From assembly GCF_038003085.1 (NCBI RefSeq), contig NZ_JBBOOM010000001.1:3410001-3474000 (forward strand): a stretch of 64,000 bases of DNA, written 5' to 3'. Shown here piece by piece: positions 55,728-64,000 of the stretch. Position numbers and translations under genes: made by a program. Each line of letters starts with the position of its first letter. Positions within the stretch are counted from its first letter, which is position 1. The notes beneath the pieces are model-generated. The model ran no database searches. It was not told the origin of the DNA and saw only the letters and a list, made by a program, of their open reading frames with translations. Source of the stretch: Psychrobacillus sp. FSL K6-2836. GTDB taxonomy: Bacteria; Bacillota; Bacilli; Bacillales_A; Planococcaceae.

Positions 55728-56366
55728 TCACCGTATTCTCTGTTTTCTCATCCATTGCGTTGCAACCCACTTTTCTCCAGTTATAACAGGTGCTCCACCA
55801 TGTAAAGTTAAATCGTTTAAATTTTGATCATTATAGAAATACTCGAAATATACTGCCATACCTTTTTTGGGTGTTACTGAAAAGTTCAGTTTAGGGAAAT
55901 AAGTTTCTCCGCCTTCTTCTACATCATTTAAGTACATAACGAGTGTACTAATTCTATTATTGTTTGCTGCTTTACTAGTAGATGAAAAGAAATCATTATG
56001 AGCTCTATACTCTTGACCAGGAGTATACTGTAGTATTTGAAGACCTTCTCCGTGTTCAATAGGGATATTCATAATAGATGAGACCCTTTTTTCCACTCTA
56101 GCAACAATTTCGCTTTCACTTTCTTCAAAAAACATACTACTACTTGTTCTCAGTTCATTTACTTCGCGTGTTGTTCCAATTTTTGAACGTTTCAATTTGT
56201 CCTTAGATAATCTGATTAGCTCATCGCACTCTTCGTTACTTAAAACATTTCCTAAAACCACTATTAGTGGCTCCCCTAATCTAGTGACTATGTCAATCTC
56301 TCTATCTGTAATTATTTTGCTGCCAACATGATCAAATATAGTTTGCTCTTTATTCTCCATTATCAA
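55728..56366 (-). CDS. 2OG-Fe(II) oxygenase, prolyl-4-hydroxylase-like
   Basis: A 212-residue iron- and 2-oxoglutarate-dependent dioxygenase. The iron ligands are in AHNDFF (His-x-Asp) and the second His in LTLHGGAPV; the 2-oxoglutarate-binding Lys is in GEKWVATQW. VMYLNDVEEGGETYFP is the family signature. The length matches bacterial P4H proteins (Bacillus anthracis type). The start is uncertain: TTG at 56366 is 7 bases after GAGGTG, and the in-frame ATG at 56360 is 13 bases after it. The substrate could be a protein or peptide prolyl residue and cannot be deduced. Single gene with its own terminator. Confidence 0.9.
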   Translation of the reverse strand: MIMENKEQTIFDHVGSKIITDREIDIVTRLGEPLIVVLGNVLSNEECDELIRLSKDKLKRSKIGTTREVNELRTSSSMFFEESESEIVARVEKRVSSIMNIPIEHGEGLQILQYTPGQEYRAHNDFFSSTSKAANNNRISTLVMYLNDVEEGGETYFPKLNFSVTPKKGMAVYFEYFYNDQNLNDLTLHGGAPVITGEKWVATQWMRKQRIR

Positions 56367-56402
56367 CTTAAATCACCTCTTAAACTATTAAATTTACAAA
56401 AC

Positions 56403-56420
56403 AAGTACATTTGTGTACTT
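56403..56420. promoter_or_regulatory. Palindromic site upstream of the oxygenase gene
   Basis: AAGTACA and TGTACTT form a perfect 7-bp inverted repeat around TTTG, 37 bases upstream of the start. It could be a repressor operator. Confidence 0.35.
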
Positions 56421-56741
56421 CTACCAATTGAATTAAAAGGTAAAATCTTATGCTTTATTCTGGAATTAATTTCAATTTATTTTATCATATTAAATCTATA
56501 TATCTAAAATATGAGAAAATTCTAATAAAATATTTTTTCGGTAATATAGTTGCTAGTTGAGGAAGAATATAATGATAAATATCTGCGCTTCATTGGTTCT
56601 AATAAAATACTTCATGTATGCTTAAGATAGAGAACTAACAAGCCTTGTTTCATAACACACGGTTTTATTAAAGACAAAGATGTGCCAAATATATGCGCGT
56701 AATTTATAAAAAAAATATATACGCAATTGAGGAGGATACTC

Positions 56742-56909
56742 ATGAAATGCGGAGCGAAATGCTTTATTGTTCAGGCTGAAATTAATGGTAAAGTGCAAGC
56801 AATACCTGTGAATGCGAGGACTTCGATACAAGCAAGAAAAGTTGTATGCCTCGAGTATAGTGATCGATTAAAGATTATTGGGGTGAAGGTTAACAAAGAT
56901 ACACAGTGA
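56742..56909 (+). CDS. Small protein of 55 residues, unknown
   Basis: A short protein with a strong GAGGAGG site 8 bases before the ATG; the longer in-frame start at 56727 overlaps that site. It has a compact mixed sequence (KCGAKCFIVQAEINGKVQAI, VVCLEYSDRLKIIGVKV) with two cysteines near the N-terminus. No family is recognised. It precedes the DUF3219 gene by 35 bases and may share its transcript. Confidence 0.65.
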   Translation: MKCGAKCFIVQAEINGKVQAIPVNARTSIQARKVVCLEYSDRLKIIGVKVNKDTQ

Positions 56910-56944
56910 ACTAAATCTAGTATACAAATTCGGGGGTGTTTGAC

Positions 56945-57253
56945 ATGAGCAAAAACGTAGAAAATCACATGGTGACTGAAATTATACTAGATAATAGGTT
57001 AATTAAAGTTAATCATTATGAAGAAGAAAAAGTTAATGGCTTACACCAAATTTCAATTGTGTTTAACGTAAAAAGTGAAGAATATCATGATATTGCAACT
57101 TTACTCTATAAAGCTTCTTTTGAAGTTACTGTTCCAGATTCTATCTTATTCTTTCGGGGGAAGATTAATAAATACTCTACTTCCATTACCAATTTATATG
57201 AGAAAGGCCAAATCGGAGAATTTAGACTCAGTTTGCTGGAAAAGGAGATATAA
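56945..57253 (+). CDS. DUF3219 (YkvR-like) protein, copy 1
   Basis: A 102-residue soluble protein; its pattern (LDNRLIKVNHYEEEKVNGLH, FNVKSEEYHDIATLLYKASF, YSTSITNLYEKGQIGE) matches the YkvR/DUF3219 family of Bacillales. The function is unknown. The ATG follows GGGGGTG. A second, closely related copy is at 60079. Downstream of this copy only debris of the luciferase-like gene remains, which shows that the pair of genes was duplicated. Confidence 0.8.
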   Translation: MSKNVENHMVTEIILDNRLIKVNHYEEEKVNGLHQISIVFNVKSEEYHDIATLLYKASFEVTVPDSILFFRGKINKYSTSITNLYEKGQIGEFRLSLLEKEI

Positions 57254-57263
57254 GAAAGGGCTT

Positions 57264-57360
57264 TTAGGATAAATCACCAATTTCTTCAAAACACACATCT
57301 AAACAAGCTTAAAATGTGTCGTTGAAGTTAGCGCAAGTTCGCTATTGGGTTACGAGTTTC
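57264..57360 (+). pseudogene. Debris of a luciferase-like monooxygenase gene
   Basis: Strings such as AATCACCAATTTCTTCAAA, GTCGTTGAA and CGCTATTGGGTTACG follow the order of the first 130 bases of the gene at 60404, with internal losses. It is the collapsed partner of the first DUF3219 copy. Confidence 0.75.
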
Positions 57361-57414
57361 TTTACTTAATATCAAATAATGGGACTTATAATAACTGGAA
57401 AGATGGGATATAAA

Positions 57415-57846
57415 ATGGGGAACATTGCAAAGTTAGTAGCTTGTTTAATCAGTATTGTTTTATTGGTGGGATGTATCGGAGAAAATTATGATTACTCACC
57501 CCCTAGCGTTACGCTTTCTTACAGTGGAGTTAAATTGGCCGAAGCAAATATAAATTGGGAAAAAGATGGTACGGTAAAAAAAGCAGACAGTTTGGAATTA
57601 GCAAGAGAACAACAACAAATAACAGTTAAGGCTGGACTAGAAGACTTTGTAGATTTTGATAGTCAAGATTTTGCGATTTTAGATTTAACCGTTTCAGTTT
57701 GGAGAGATGGTGAACAAATACAATTAGATGTAAATAGACTTAAAGAATTTAATTTTCCCGATGAAAAAGGTGAATATTTAATAGAGGTAAATCTTACTTC
57801 TGATTTTGGGACGGCACAATATATTGGAAATATATTAGTGGAGTAA
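57415..57846 (+). CDS. Lipoprotein, unknown
   Basis: A 143-residue protein with a lipobox: hydrophobic VACLISIVLLVGC and the cysteine as first mature residue, so it is attached to the outer face of the membrane. The mature part is beta-rich (SVTLSYSGVKLAEANINWEK, VSVWRDGEQIQLDV, GEYLIEVNLTSDFG). No family is recognised; the pattern of a cell-surface beta-sandwich is likely. The ATG at 57415 has a weak GATGGGAT site; an upstream ATG adds a non-signal leader. Confidence 0.7.
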   Translation: MGNIAKLVACLISIVLLVGCIGENYDYSPPSVTLSYSGVKLAEANINWEKDGTVKKADSLELAREQQQITVKAGLEDFVDFDSQDFAILDLTVSVWRDGEQIQLDVNRLKEFNFPDEKGEYLIEVNLTSDFGTAQYIGNILVE

Positions 57847-58000
57847 TAAGAATTCTATATCAATATGGTTGGTTTAATTGAATTTATATATGGACCTACT
57901 TTTCCAATGGAAGTTTATGAAAGCACAAATTGAATCGGTGGATATTGAATATTAAAGAAAAGTATGAAATAATTTTATTAACTATTTAGGGGGGATTTAA

Positions 58001-58564
58001 ATGACATTAATTTCAGGGATTCTTGAATACAATAAACAATTCGTTGAAAATAAAGAGTATGAAAAATACAAGACGACTAAATTTCCTAATAAAAAAATGG
58101 TTATTCTTACATGTATGGATACTCGACTCGTTGAATTGTTGCCGCAAGCGATGAACTTTAAAAATGGTGATGTAAAGCTTATCAAAAATGCAGGAGCAAT
58201 CGTTTCACACCCATTTGGTAGTGTCATGCGGAGTATACTAATTGCGCTATATGACCTTGGAGCAAAGGAAGTTGCCATCGTTGGACATCACGGTTGTGGG
58301 ATGAAAGGGTTAGAACCTAATTCTTTCTTAGAAAAATGTGAACAAGACGGATTAGATAAAGACATCGTAAATACCTTATCAAATGCCGGTATTGATATCA
58401 AAGGTTGGCTAACAGGATTTCAATCAGTGGAAGAAAGTATCGAGCAAAGCGTTAAGATGGTCAAAAATCATCCGATGTTCCCCAAAAATGTAAGTGTCCA
58501 TGGACTTGTCATCCACCCAGAAACAGGGAAATTGGATGTAGTAGTAGACGGATATGAGAGTTAA
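58001..58564 (+). CDS. Beta-carbonic anhydrase, YtiB-like
   Basis: Zinc enzyme that interconverts CO2 and bicarbonate in the cytoplasm. The 187 residues match the short Bacillales beta class. Zinc ligands and the catalytic dyad are visible: Cys38, Asp40 and Arg42 in TCMDTRLVE, and His96/Cys99 in VGHHGCGM. AGGGGGG lies 6-12 bases before the ATG. Single gene with a terminator after it. Confidence 0.92.
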   Translation: MTLISGILEYNKQFVENKEYEKYKTTKFPNKKMVILTCMDTRLVELLPQAMNFKNGDVKLIKNAGAIVSHPFGSVMRSILIALYDLGAKEVAIVGHHGCGMKGLEPNSFLEKCEQDGLDKDIVNTLSNAGIDIKGWLTGFQSVEESIEQSVKMVKNHPMFPKNVSVHGLVIHPETGKLDVVVDGYES

Positions 58565-58671
58565 CTAGTTGAAAGAAAAATCTTTCTACTATACCTGTTA
58601 TTTGACTCATACTACGGATAAAATTACGAAGTCTTAAATTAACTTCCTACACCGAAGTACGAACACCCTTC

Positions 58672-58699
58672 AGATCACTTAGCTGGAGGGTGTTTTTGT
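58672..58699 (+). terminator. Terminator-like hairpin after the carbonic anhydrase
   Basis: ACACCCT/AGGGTGT with inner pairing is followed by TTTTT. It is about 110 bases after the stop. The next 380 bases up to the lipoprotein gene show no gene. Confidence 0.75.
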
Positions 58700-59080
58700 A
58701 GGCTCATAAATATATTGAACTCCGATAAATGACTTTATGTTCACAAGATTTGTATAGAGTATATGTATGTTCCTTAGAAGCATGTTCAACTCGAAAGCTG
58801 TTGAAGAAGTGCAATATATAAAAAAATGAAGGTAATAAAATCAGAAGTTCTACGGTGTTATTTTAAATAGCAGTTTAAGCGTAAATCAAAGTTCCTAGTT
58901 TTTATTCAATAAAATAGGGAATTATAAATTTATAAAGACAACTTACATCGCGATAAAATATGGCCATTACAATCTTCTATAACTGGCCTGCATAATTTTT
59001 TCATAATTTCAGTGTAAGATTGTTTAAAACAGCGAGGTGGATCTTGTTGTAAATTCAGAAAAATTTTGAGGAGGATACTA

Positions 59081-59656
59081 ATGAGAAAAAAAATAATGGT
59101 TCTTGGTTCGTTGGCTATTGCGATTACATTGTCTGCTTGTGCTGGTGACGAAAAGGAAACTAACACACAAGAAAACATAGATATGAACACGGAAGAAAGT
59201 AAGAGTATGGATCATTCAAGTATGGATATGTCTGGATCAGGTGAAGTTCCTAACGGCTTAAAAGTAGCTGAAAATCCAACTTTTGAGGTAGGAAGTCAAG
59301 CTATTATTGGAACAGATCATATGGAAGGTATGAAAGGTGCTGAAGCAACGATTGTCGGTGCCTATGATACTACTGTTTATACTGTTTCCTATACTCCTAC
59401 AACTGGTGGAGAACGAGTAGAAAATCATAAATGGGTTATTCATGAAGAATTAGAGGATCCACAAACTGCACCTTTAGATCCTGGTACAGAAGTTGTGCTA
59501 AACGCTGAACATATGGAAGGAATGGAAGGAGCAACCGCCGAAATTGATTCTGCAGAAGAAACAACTGTGTATATGGTTGACTATACTTCTACTACAGGGG
59601 AGAAAGTGACTAACCACAAATGGGTAACTGAAAGTGAATTATCACAAACAAAATAA
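59081..59656 (+). CDS. ydhK: YdhK-like lipoprotein with two DUF1541 repeats
   Basis: A 191-residue lipoprotein: signal MRKKIMVLGSLAIAITLSAC with the cysteine as lipid site. It has a polar, Met- and His-rich spacer (SMDHSSMDMSGSG), then two copies of a DUF1541 unit (GSQAIIGTDHMEGMKGAEAT, and the second TEVVLNAEHMEGMEGATAEI), each ending in NHKWV. His and Met suggest metal (copper) binding, but that is inference. GAGGAGG precedes the ATG. Single gene. Confidence 0.88.
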   Translation: MRKKIMVLGSLAIAITLSACAGDEKETNTQENIDMNTEESKSMDHSSMDMSGSGEVPNGLKVAENPTFEVGSQAIIGTDHMEGMKGAEATIVGAYDTTVYTVSYTPTTGGERVENHKWVIHEELEDPQTAPLDPGTEVVLNAEHMEGMEGATAEIDSAEETTVYMVDYTSTTGEKVTNHKWVTESELSQTK

Positions 59657-59847
59657 AATTTTACTTTTAGTTTCGCCAAAACAAGCTAACCCGGTGACAG
59701 TATTTGAAGCATGAATGTTTGCAGTAGCATTTGCAGCCTTGATTGCTTCAATTCTTTCATTTAACCATAAAAAGTAACCCATTAATGGCTCAGATGTGTT
59801 ACTTACCCTCAATAGCCAAAACCTTTGAAGGAAATCCACTATTATAT

Positions 59848-59885
59848 TGACCGATTGATGCACTAACATCATTCGGTCTTTTTTA
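59848..59885 (+). terminator. Terminator-like hairpin
   Basis: ACCGATTGATG pairs with CATCATTCGGT with one mismatch and is followed by six T. It lies between the YdhK-like gene and DUF3219 copy 2. Confidence 0.8.
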
Positions 59886-60078
59886 TCTTACTCATTTCTT
59901 ACTTTGATTTGTAATAGCATCAATTAGTCTATGGCAATCGCTTAAGCGGACAGCTTTTGTCATGGGATGTGGTGCAGGTGTTTGGATTTAGTAGCTTGTT
60001 TATAACAATCCTTAAACATTATAAATACCTTCGATGATGGTACACTAAATCCAATACTTAAATCCGGAGGTGCTTGGC

Positions 60079-60387
60079 ATGAGCAAAAACCTAGAATATA
60101 ACATGGCGAAAGAAGTTATGCTAGATAATATACTAATTAAAGTAAATAATTATGAAGAAGAAAAAGTAAATGGTTTACACCAAATTTCTATTGTGTTTAA
60201 CGTAACTAGTGAAGAATATCATGATATCGCAACTTTTCTATATAAGGGTACTTTTGATGTGACTGTACCAGAGTTTGGTTTATCTTTTAGAGGGAGTATC
60301 AATAAGTACTCTACCTCCATAACCAACTTATATGAGAAAGGGCAAGTAGGAGAGTATAAATTGAGCTTGCTGGAAACGAAGATATAA
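60079..60387 (+). CDS. DUF3219 (YkvR-like) protein, copy 2
   Basis: A 102-residue paralogue of 56945-57253; differences are scattered (MAKEVMLDNILIKVNNYEEE against the HYEEE of copy 1). Here the intact luciferase-like gene follows after 16 bases, so this copy keeps the original operon. GGAGGTG precedes the ATG. Confidence 0.8.
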   Translation: MSKNLEYNMAKEVMLDNILIKVNNYEEEKVNGLHQISIVFNVTSEEYHDIATFLYKGTFDVTVPEFGLSFRGSINKYSTSITNLYEKGQVGEYKLSLLETKI

Positions 60388-60403
60388 GAAAGGGGTTTGA
60401 GGG

Positions 60404-61408
60404 ATGAAGTTAAGTATATTGGATCAATCACCAATTTCTTCAAATCAGACTGCGAAAGATGCTTTAAATGAGTCGTTGAAATTAGCACAAGCCGGAGAGG
60501 CGTTTGGGTATACTCGCTATTGGGTTACGGAACATCATGATTTACCTGGACTCGCAAGTTCAGTTCCTGAAGTGATCTTAAGTTATATTGGAGCAAATAC
60601 CAATACAATTCGCATCGGTTCGGGAGCTGTTTTGTTGCCTCACTATAAACCTTTTAAAGTAGCAGAAATATATAATACACTCGCTACATTATTTCCTAAT
60701 CGTATTGATGTTGGTTTAGGACGTGCTCCAGGAGGTTCTGCTGAAGTAACCAATGCATTATCAGATAATTTTTTGCAAAATGTCTATAAAATGCCTTGCC
60801 TAGTGAAAGATTTTCTCCATTTTTTGGACGATGATTTTCCTGCTGAACTTGAGTATTCTAAAATTTCTGCCTCACCAATTCCGGATATTTCCCCAGTACC
60901 TTGGCTTCTTGGGACTAGTAAGAAAAGTGCTTTACTTGCTGCGGAAAATGGGATTGCTTATACATTCGGTCAATTTATGAGTGACAATGATGGGCCGTCC
61001 ATTATTCAGGAATATTTAGATGCTTTTATTCCTAGAAAACAAGGACAAACAGCTCAAGTCATGGTAACTGTATCAGTCATTTGTGCAGAAACAACTGAAA
61101 AAGCACATGAAATATCGTTAAGTGCACTCATATGGGAATTGCAGAAAGCTAAGAGGGAAGGTGGTCAGGGAGTTCCTTCTATTCAAGAGGCAAAGCAATA
61201 TCTTTTAAACGACCTTGAGCAAGATACATTTGATAAGATGAAACAGAATATGATTATCGGTAATCCACAAGAAGTAAAACAGAAATTACTCCAGTTGCAA
61301 GCTACATATAGAGCTGATGAAATCATGCTGAGTACAATTACATATTCTGCAGAAGCTCGAAGAAACTCTTATAAACTAATAGCAACTGAATTGCTTTTTA
61401 ATGATTAA
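60404..61408 (+). CDS. Luciferase-like flavin-dependent oxidoreductase
   Basis: A 334-residue flavin-dependent oxidoreductase of the bacterial luciferase family (YvbT/MsnO8-like). Visible landmarks are LDQSPISSNQTAKDALNESL at the N-terminus, YTRYWVTEHHDLPGLASSVP, IRIGSGAVLLPHYKPFKVAE and RIDVGLGRAPGGS, the TIM-barrel and flavin-binding pattern. No reductase partner is adjacent. The substrate is unknown. It follows DUF3219 closely; an intact terminator comes after it. Confidence 0.88.
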   Translation: MKLSILDQSPISSNQTAKDALNESLKLAQAGEAFGYTRYWVTEHHDLPGLASSVPEVILSYIGANTNTIRIGSGAVLLPHYKPFKVAEIYNTLATLFPNRIDVGLGRAPGGSAEVTNALSDNFLQNVYKMPCLVKDFLHFLDDDFPAELEYSKISASPIPDISPVPWLLGTSKKSALLAAENGIAYTFGQFMSDNDGPSIIQEYLDAFIPRKQGQTAQVMVTVSVICAETTEKAHEISLSALIWELQKAKREGGQGVPSIQEAKQYLLNDLEQDTFDKMKQNMIIGNPQEVKQKLLQLQATYRADEIMLSTITYSAEARRNSYKLIATELLFND

Positions 61409-61498
61409 ACAGTTTGGTACTGCTATCCTTTGTTAGAAACATTAAATATATGATTATTGATGTACCAAGTCACTTGATTAACTTGATGTAAGCCCAAA

Positions 61499-61535
61499 AA
61501 TGCTCGTGAAGTTATTAACTTCGCGGGCATTTTAT
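61499..61535 (+). terminator. Terminator after the luciferase-like gene
   Basis: AATGCTCGTGAAGTT pairs with AACTTCGCGGGCATT around ATT and is followed by TTATTG. Confidence 0.85.
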
Positions 61536-61689
61536 TGTTAGTTGAGTAAATTTCATACTTCGAAACATGAAAGTGTGTTGGAGCAGAAATCAACTTTGTT
61601 TGGATTTCACTATTTAATATACCTTTAAAAGAAAACCTAAATAAATTTAGATTTTTATATTGCAAATAAAATTGTTTTAAATTTTATAA

Positions 61690-61736
61690 TAGTGTATTAT
61701 ACACAGTATAAGATAGTGTACGACGCATAGTATAAA
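61690..61736. promoter_or_regulatory. PadR operator region
   Basis: Two imperfect direct copies of TAGTGTA......ATAGTATAA begin at 61690 and 61714, 24 bases apart. The first contains a palindrome GTGTATTATACAC. They lie just upstream of the padR ribosome site, as expected for an autoregulated PadR gene. Confidence 0.5.
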
Positions 61737-61751
61737 GTAGTGAGGTGAAAT

Positions 61752-62099
61752 ATGGAAAAATTGCTAGGTTCATTAATAACAGAGTTACGCAGAGGAACAT
61801 TGACGCTTGCTGTACTAAGCCAACTCAGAACACCGCAATATGGATATTCGTTAGTGCAACTACTGGAGGAGTCGAGTGTTTCCATCGAGCAAAGTACCTT
61901 ATATCCTTTGCTACGGCGTTTAGAAAAACAGGAATTAGTCGAGAGCAGCTGGGATACAACGGAAAGCAGACCGAGGAAATATTACGTATTAAGCGAATAT
62001 GGGATCGAAATTTTTGAGCAACTAAAAGCCGAATGGGAAAAATCAACGAAAGAACTTCAAAATTTATTAGAAGGAGAAGTGAAAAATGAACCTGATTGA
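61752..62099 (+). CDS. PadR-family transcriptional regulator
   Basis: A 115-residue winged-helix regulator. LRRGTLTLAVLSQLRTPQYG is the PadR start, then YSLVQLLEESSVSIEQSTLY, PLLRRLEKQELVESSW and SRPRKYYVLSEYGIEIFEQL. It overlaps the next gene by 14 bases, so the two are translated together. In this PadR-HAAS type pair the regulator usually controls its own membrane partner. Confidence 0.92.
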   Translation: MEKLLGSLITELRRGTLTLAVLSQLRTPQYGYSLVQLLEESSVSIEQSTLYPLLRRLEKQELVESSWDTTESRPRKYYVLSEYGIEIFEQLKAEWEKSTKELQNLLEGEVKNEPD

Positions 62100-63096
62100 T
62101 ATTTATATACAGGAAGTGACACGAAGGCTTCCAGTGAAAAGTCGTGATGACATTGCTCTGGAATTAAGGTCAACTATTGAAGATATGCTCCCAGAAAATT
62201 ACTCAGAGAAAGAAGTAAAAAAGGTTCTCCAAAATCTAGGAAATCCAGCATCACTTGCTAGTGAATACTCAGACCGACCAATGTATTTAATAGGTCCAAG
62301 ATACTTTGATACGTATATGACTCTATTGAAAATAGTTATACCGATCGTGGCAATAATCACATTTTTTGTTATTATTGTGGAAAATATTCTTTCTTATAGT
62401 GGGGAAGAAGACATTGTTAACGGAATTATCAACATAATCATTTTAATCCTTGGTCATGGTATTTGGGGTATTATCAGTGCAACGGTTCAGACCTTCTTTT
62501 GGATTACGCTCGTTTTTGCCATTTTGGAGCGCACGGATAATTCGAAGGATAAATCGCCGCTTACACCGAGTTGGAAAGAATGGACACCTGATGATTTAAA
62601 AAGCATACCGCTTATTTCGAAAGTGAAGAAAATTTCAACTGCAGATATATTTGGTAGCTTGTTATGGATTGCTATTTTTATTGCAGTCTACTTTAATGCT
62701 AGTCATTTGATAGGTGTTTATGAAAAAGTACAAGGCAAAATACAGCTAATCATCCCTACATTCAATCAGGAAGTATTACAATCGTTTTGGCTAATCGTAA
62801 TAGTTGCTCTAATAATAGAAATTGCTCTTGTATTTTATAAACTCATCATTCGGCAATGGACATTTAAATTGGCAATTATGAATACGGTAAGAAATATTGT
62901 ATCTACCATTGTATTTATCGTCGTAATTACTAATGATCAGCTCATTAATGTAGAATTTTATACGTATTTAGAGAATTTGTTTCATTTATCATTTGAACTA
63001 AAAAATTCGGCTATCATTATTAGTATTGTGCTCTGGATATTTTTAAGCATTCTTGATATCGTGCAAGGATTTCGAAAAGGTAATACTAAACAATAG
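62086..63096 (+). CDS. HAAS-domain membrane protein
   Basis: A 336-residue protein. The N-terminal 75 residues form a HAAS domain (IYIQEVTRRLPVKSRDDIAL, YSEKEVKKVLQNLGNPASLA), followed by several membrane segments (IVIPIVAIITFFVIIVENIL, and later ones). HAAS proteins encoded after PadR are thought to transmit a signal to the regulator or to modulate membrane stress. It overlaps padR. Confidence 0.9.
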   Translation: MNLIDIYIQEVTRRLPVKSRDDIALELRSTIEDMLPENYSEKEVKKVLQNLGNPASLASEYSDRPMYLIGPRYFDTYMTLLKIVIPIVAIITFFVIIVENILSYSGEEDIVNGIINIIILILGHGIWGIISATVQTFFWITLVFAILERTDNSKDKSPLTPSWKEWTPDDLKSIPLISKVKKISTADIFGSLLWIAIFIAVYFNASHLIGVYEKVQGKIQLIIPTFNQEVLQSFWLIVIVALIIEIALVFYKLIIRQWTFKLAIMNTVRNIVSTIVFIVVITNDQLINVEFYTYLENLFHLSFELKNSAIIISIVLWIFLSILDIVQGFRKGNTKQ

Positions 63097-63114
63097 GAAT
63101 ATATAGCACTTTAT

Positions 63115-63153
63115 CTTGTGTAAGAAACTTCATGTTAGTTTCTTACACAAGGG
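63115..63153. repeat. Dispersed palindrome, copy D
   Basis: CTTGTGTAAGAAAC and GTTTCTTACACAAG form a perfect 14-bp stem around TTCATGTTA; this is the same family as copies A-C, located just after a gene end. Confidence 0.85.
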
Positions 63154-63166
63154 AACAGTAGCAAAG

Positions 63167-63194
63167 GGCATCCATCAATAAGGATGCTTTTTTC
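63167..63194 (+). terminator. Terminator after the PadR-HAAS pair
   Basis: GCATCC/GGATGC with an 8-base loop is followed by TTTTTTC. Confidence 0.75.
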
Positions 63195-63358
63195 TTGCCT
63201 AAATTATTATATTTGTAATTTTAGTCCATCCTTTATCTTTACTTTCACATCTAGGTGGGATATGTATCATTGTTTAATACTCTCAATGTAGCCTAATAGC
63301 ATCTTAAACAGCTATACTAATATTATAATTTGGATACGTTTGTATCGGAGGTCTATTC

Positions 63359-64000
63359 ATGAATTTCTTTGGAAGCATATATAAGATGAGCTTCAAGTAT
63401 AAAATTTTTTTCGCCGTACTCTTATGCTGCTTTATAGGTTCAGTTATTTTTGTATTTAATAACCACTCTTTCTATGAACGTCCAATTGCTAAGGTCGTAA
63501 AAACAACTATAGAAGATGTGACGGAAGTAAACGGTATTAATGGAAATGAAGATAAATTATATACACAACATATAATTGCAGAATTAATAAATGGAGAGGA
63601 TAAAGGAAAGGAAATTCATTTGACAAATGAATACTCCCAATCAAAAGCCTATGACCATGAGTTTGAAAATGGAAACGAGTTATTTATTAAAATAGATGAG
63701 CATTTGGTAGATAGTTCGGAATTAACTGGGACAATTCTGGATGTCAAACGTGATAAATATTTGTTGCTAGCAGGATGGGTATTTATTTTTGTCTTACTAA
63801 TCGTAGGAAAAAAGCAGGGGCTGTTCTCGTTCATTAGTCTAGCAATTAATGCCGTAATTTTATCATATGCATTGGATATCTATATTCACACTTCCAATCA
63901 AAGTCTATTATGGATTTGCGGAATAAGTGCTATTATATTTACGGTTATTTCGTTGTTACTTGCTAACGGTTTAAATGATAAAACATACGCGGCAATTATA
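63359..64000 (+). CDS. YibE/F-family membrane protein (partial, 3' end outside)
   Basis: 214 codons are visible. An N-terminal membrane segment (FFAVLLCCFIGSVIFVF) is followed by an extracytoplasmic domain (VTEVNGINGNEDKLYTQHII), and then repeated hydrophobic segments from LLLAGWVFIFVLLIVGKKQG. This is the pattern of YibE/F-like proteins, multi-pass membrane proteins of uncertain role. The ATG at 63359 has CGGAGG upstream. The gene continues beyond the window. Confidence 0.8.
   Translation, partial: MNFFGSIYKMSFKYKIFFAVLLCCFIGSVIFVFNNHSFYERPIAKVVKTTIEDVTEVNGINGNEDKLYTQHIIAELINGEDKGKEIHLTNEYSQSKAYDHEFENGNELFIKIDEHLVDSSELTGTILDVKRDKYLLLAGWVFIFVLLIVGKKQGLFSFISLAINAVILSYALDIYIHTSNQSLLWICGISAIIFTVISLLLANGLNDKTYAAII

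Noticed and set aside
11438-64000. Second att copy of the ssrA end
   Set aside because: I looked for the string AAATCCCGCCGTCTCC downstream and did not find it in the window; the other border may lie elsewhere or be lost.

Overview
The window looks like chromosomal DNA of a low-GC, Gram-positive, spore-former-like Bacillales bacterium, most likely Bacillaceae or Caryophanaceae (Lysinibacillus/Psychrobacillus-like). The evidence is the cggR-gapA-pgk-tpiA-gpmI-eno glycolytic operon, the secG-est-rnr-smpB-ssrA block, LXG-type toxins, HelD, strong AGGAGG ribosome sites and low GC. The genus cannot be fixed from sequence alone.

Layout. (1) 1-11440 is core genome: the glycolytic operon, an intergenic stretch holding two kinds of repeat, secG-est-rnr-smpB and the tmRNA gene. 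(2) 11440 to about 35000 is an accessory island that starts right at the 3' end of ssrA. It holds several defence-type modules: an Abi_C-like protein, a complete type I restriction-modification locus with an extra half-size specificity gene, a Septu-like ATPase+HNH pair, a SIR2-STAND protein, an EVE-like+HNH nuclease gene (frameshifted) and a CoiA-like nuclease gene (frameshifted). Between them lie unrecognised genes and debris: a 5'-truncated group II intron, a broken Xre regulator and a decayed serine recombinase. No intact integrase and no second copy of the ssrA end were seen in the window. (3) About 35200-47000 is a polymorphic-toxin locus: one complete LXG toxin with its immunity gene, and around it many toxin fragments, orphan toxin tips and intact immunity genes. 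A toxin/immunity cassette is present twice; the copied block includes the 3' end of a neighbouring rtcB RNA ligase gene. (4) 47200-49500 carries three tandem paralogous secreted proteins. (5) About 50000-64000 is ordinary Bacillales accessory/core sequence: a HTH protein, helD, an MHS-type transporter, a prolyl-4-hydroxylase-like oxygenase, two DUF3219 paralogues, beta-carbonic anhydrase, a YdhK-like lipoprotein, a luciferase-like oxidoreductase, a PadR-HAAS pair and the start of a YibE/F protein. A palindromic repeat family is scattered through this part.

How the genes work together. The glycolytic genes form one transcription unit under CggR, with a terminator-like hairpin after gapA. RNase R, SmpB and tmRNA are neighbours and act together in ribosome rescue and decay of the released mRNA. 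The island genes look like a stacked anti-phage arsenal, several of them already inactivated. In the toxin locus, immunity genes stay intact while toxins decay, as expected if immunity against sister strains is retained.

Family names come from motif recognition by eye; no database search was run. The best candidates for undescribed biology are the small-gene cluster at 28840-29693, the unrecognised proteins at 12752 and 16451 (minus strand), the half-HsdS between hsdR and hsdM, and the recombining toxin/rtcB block.
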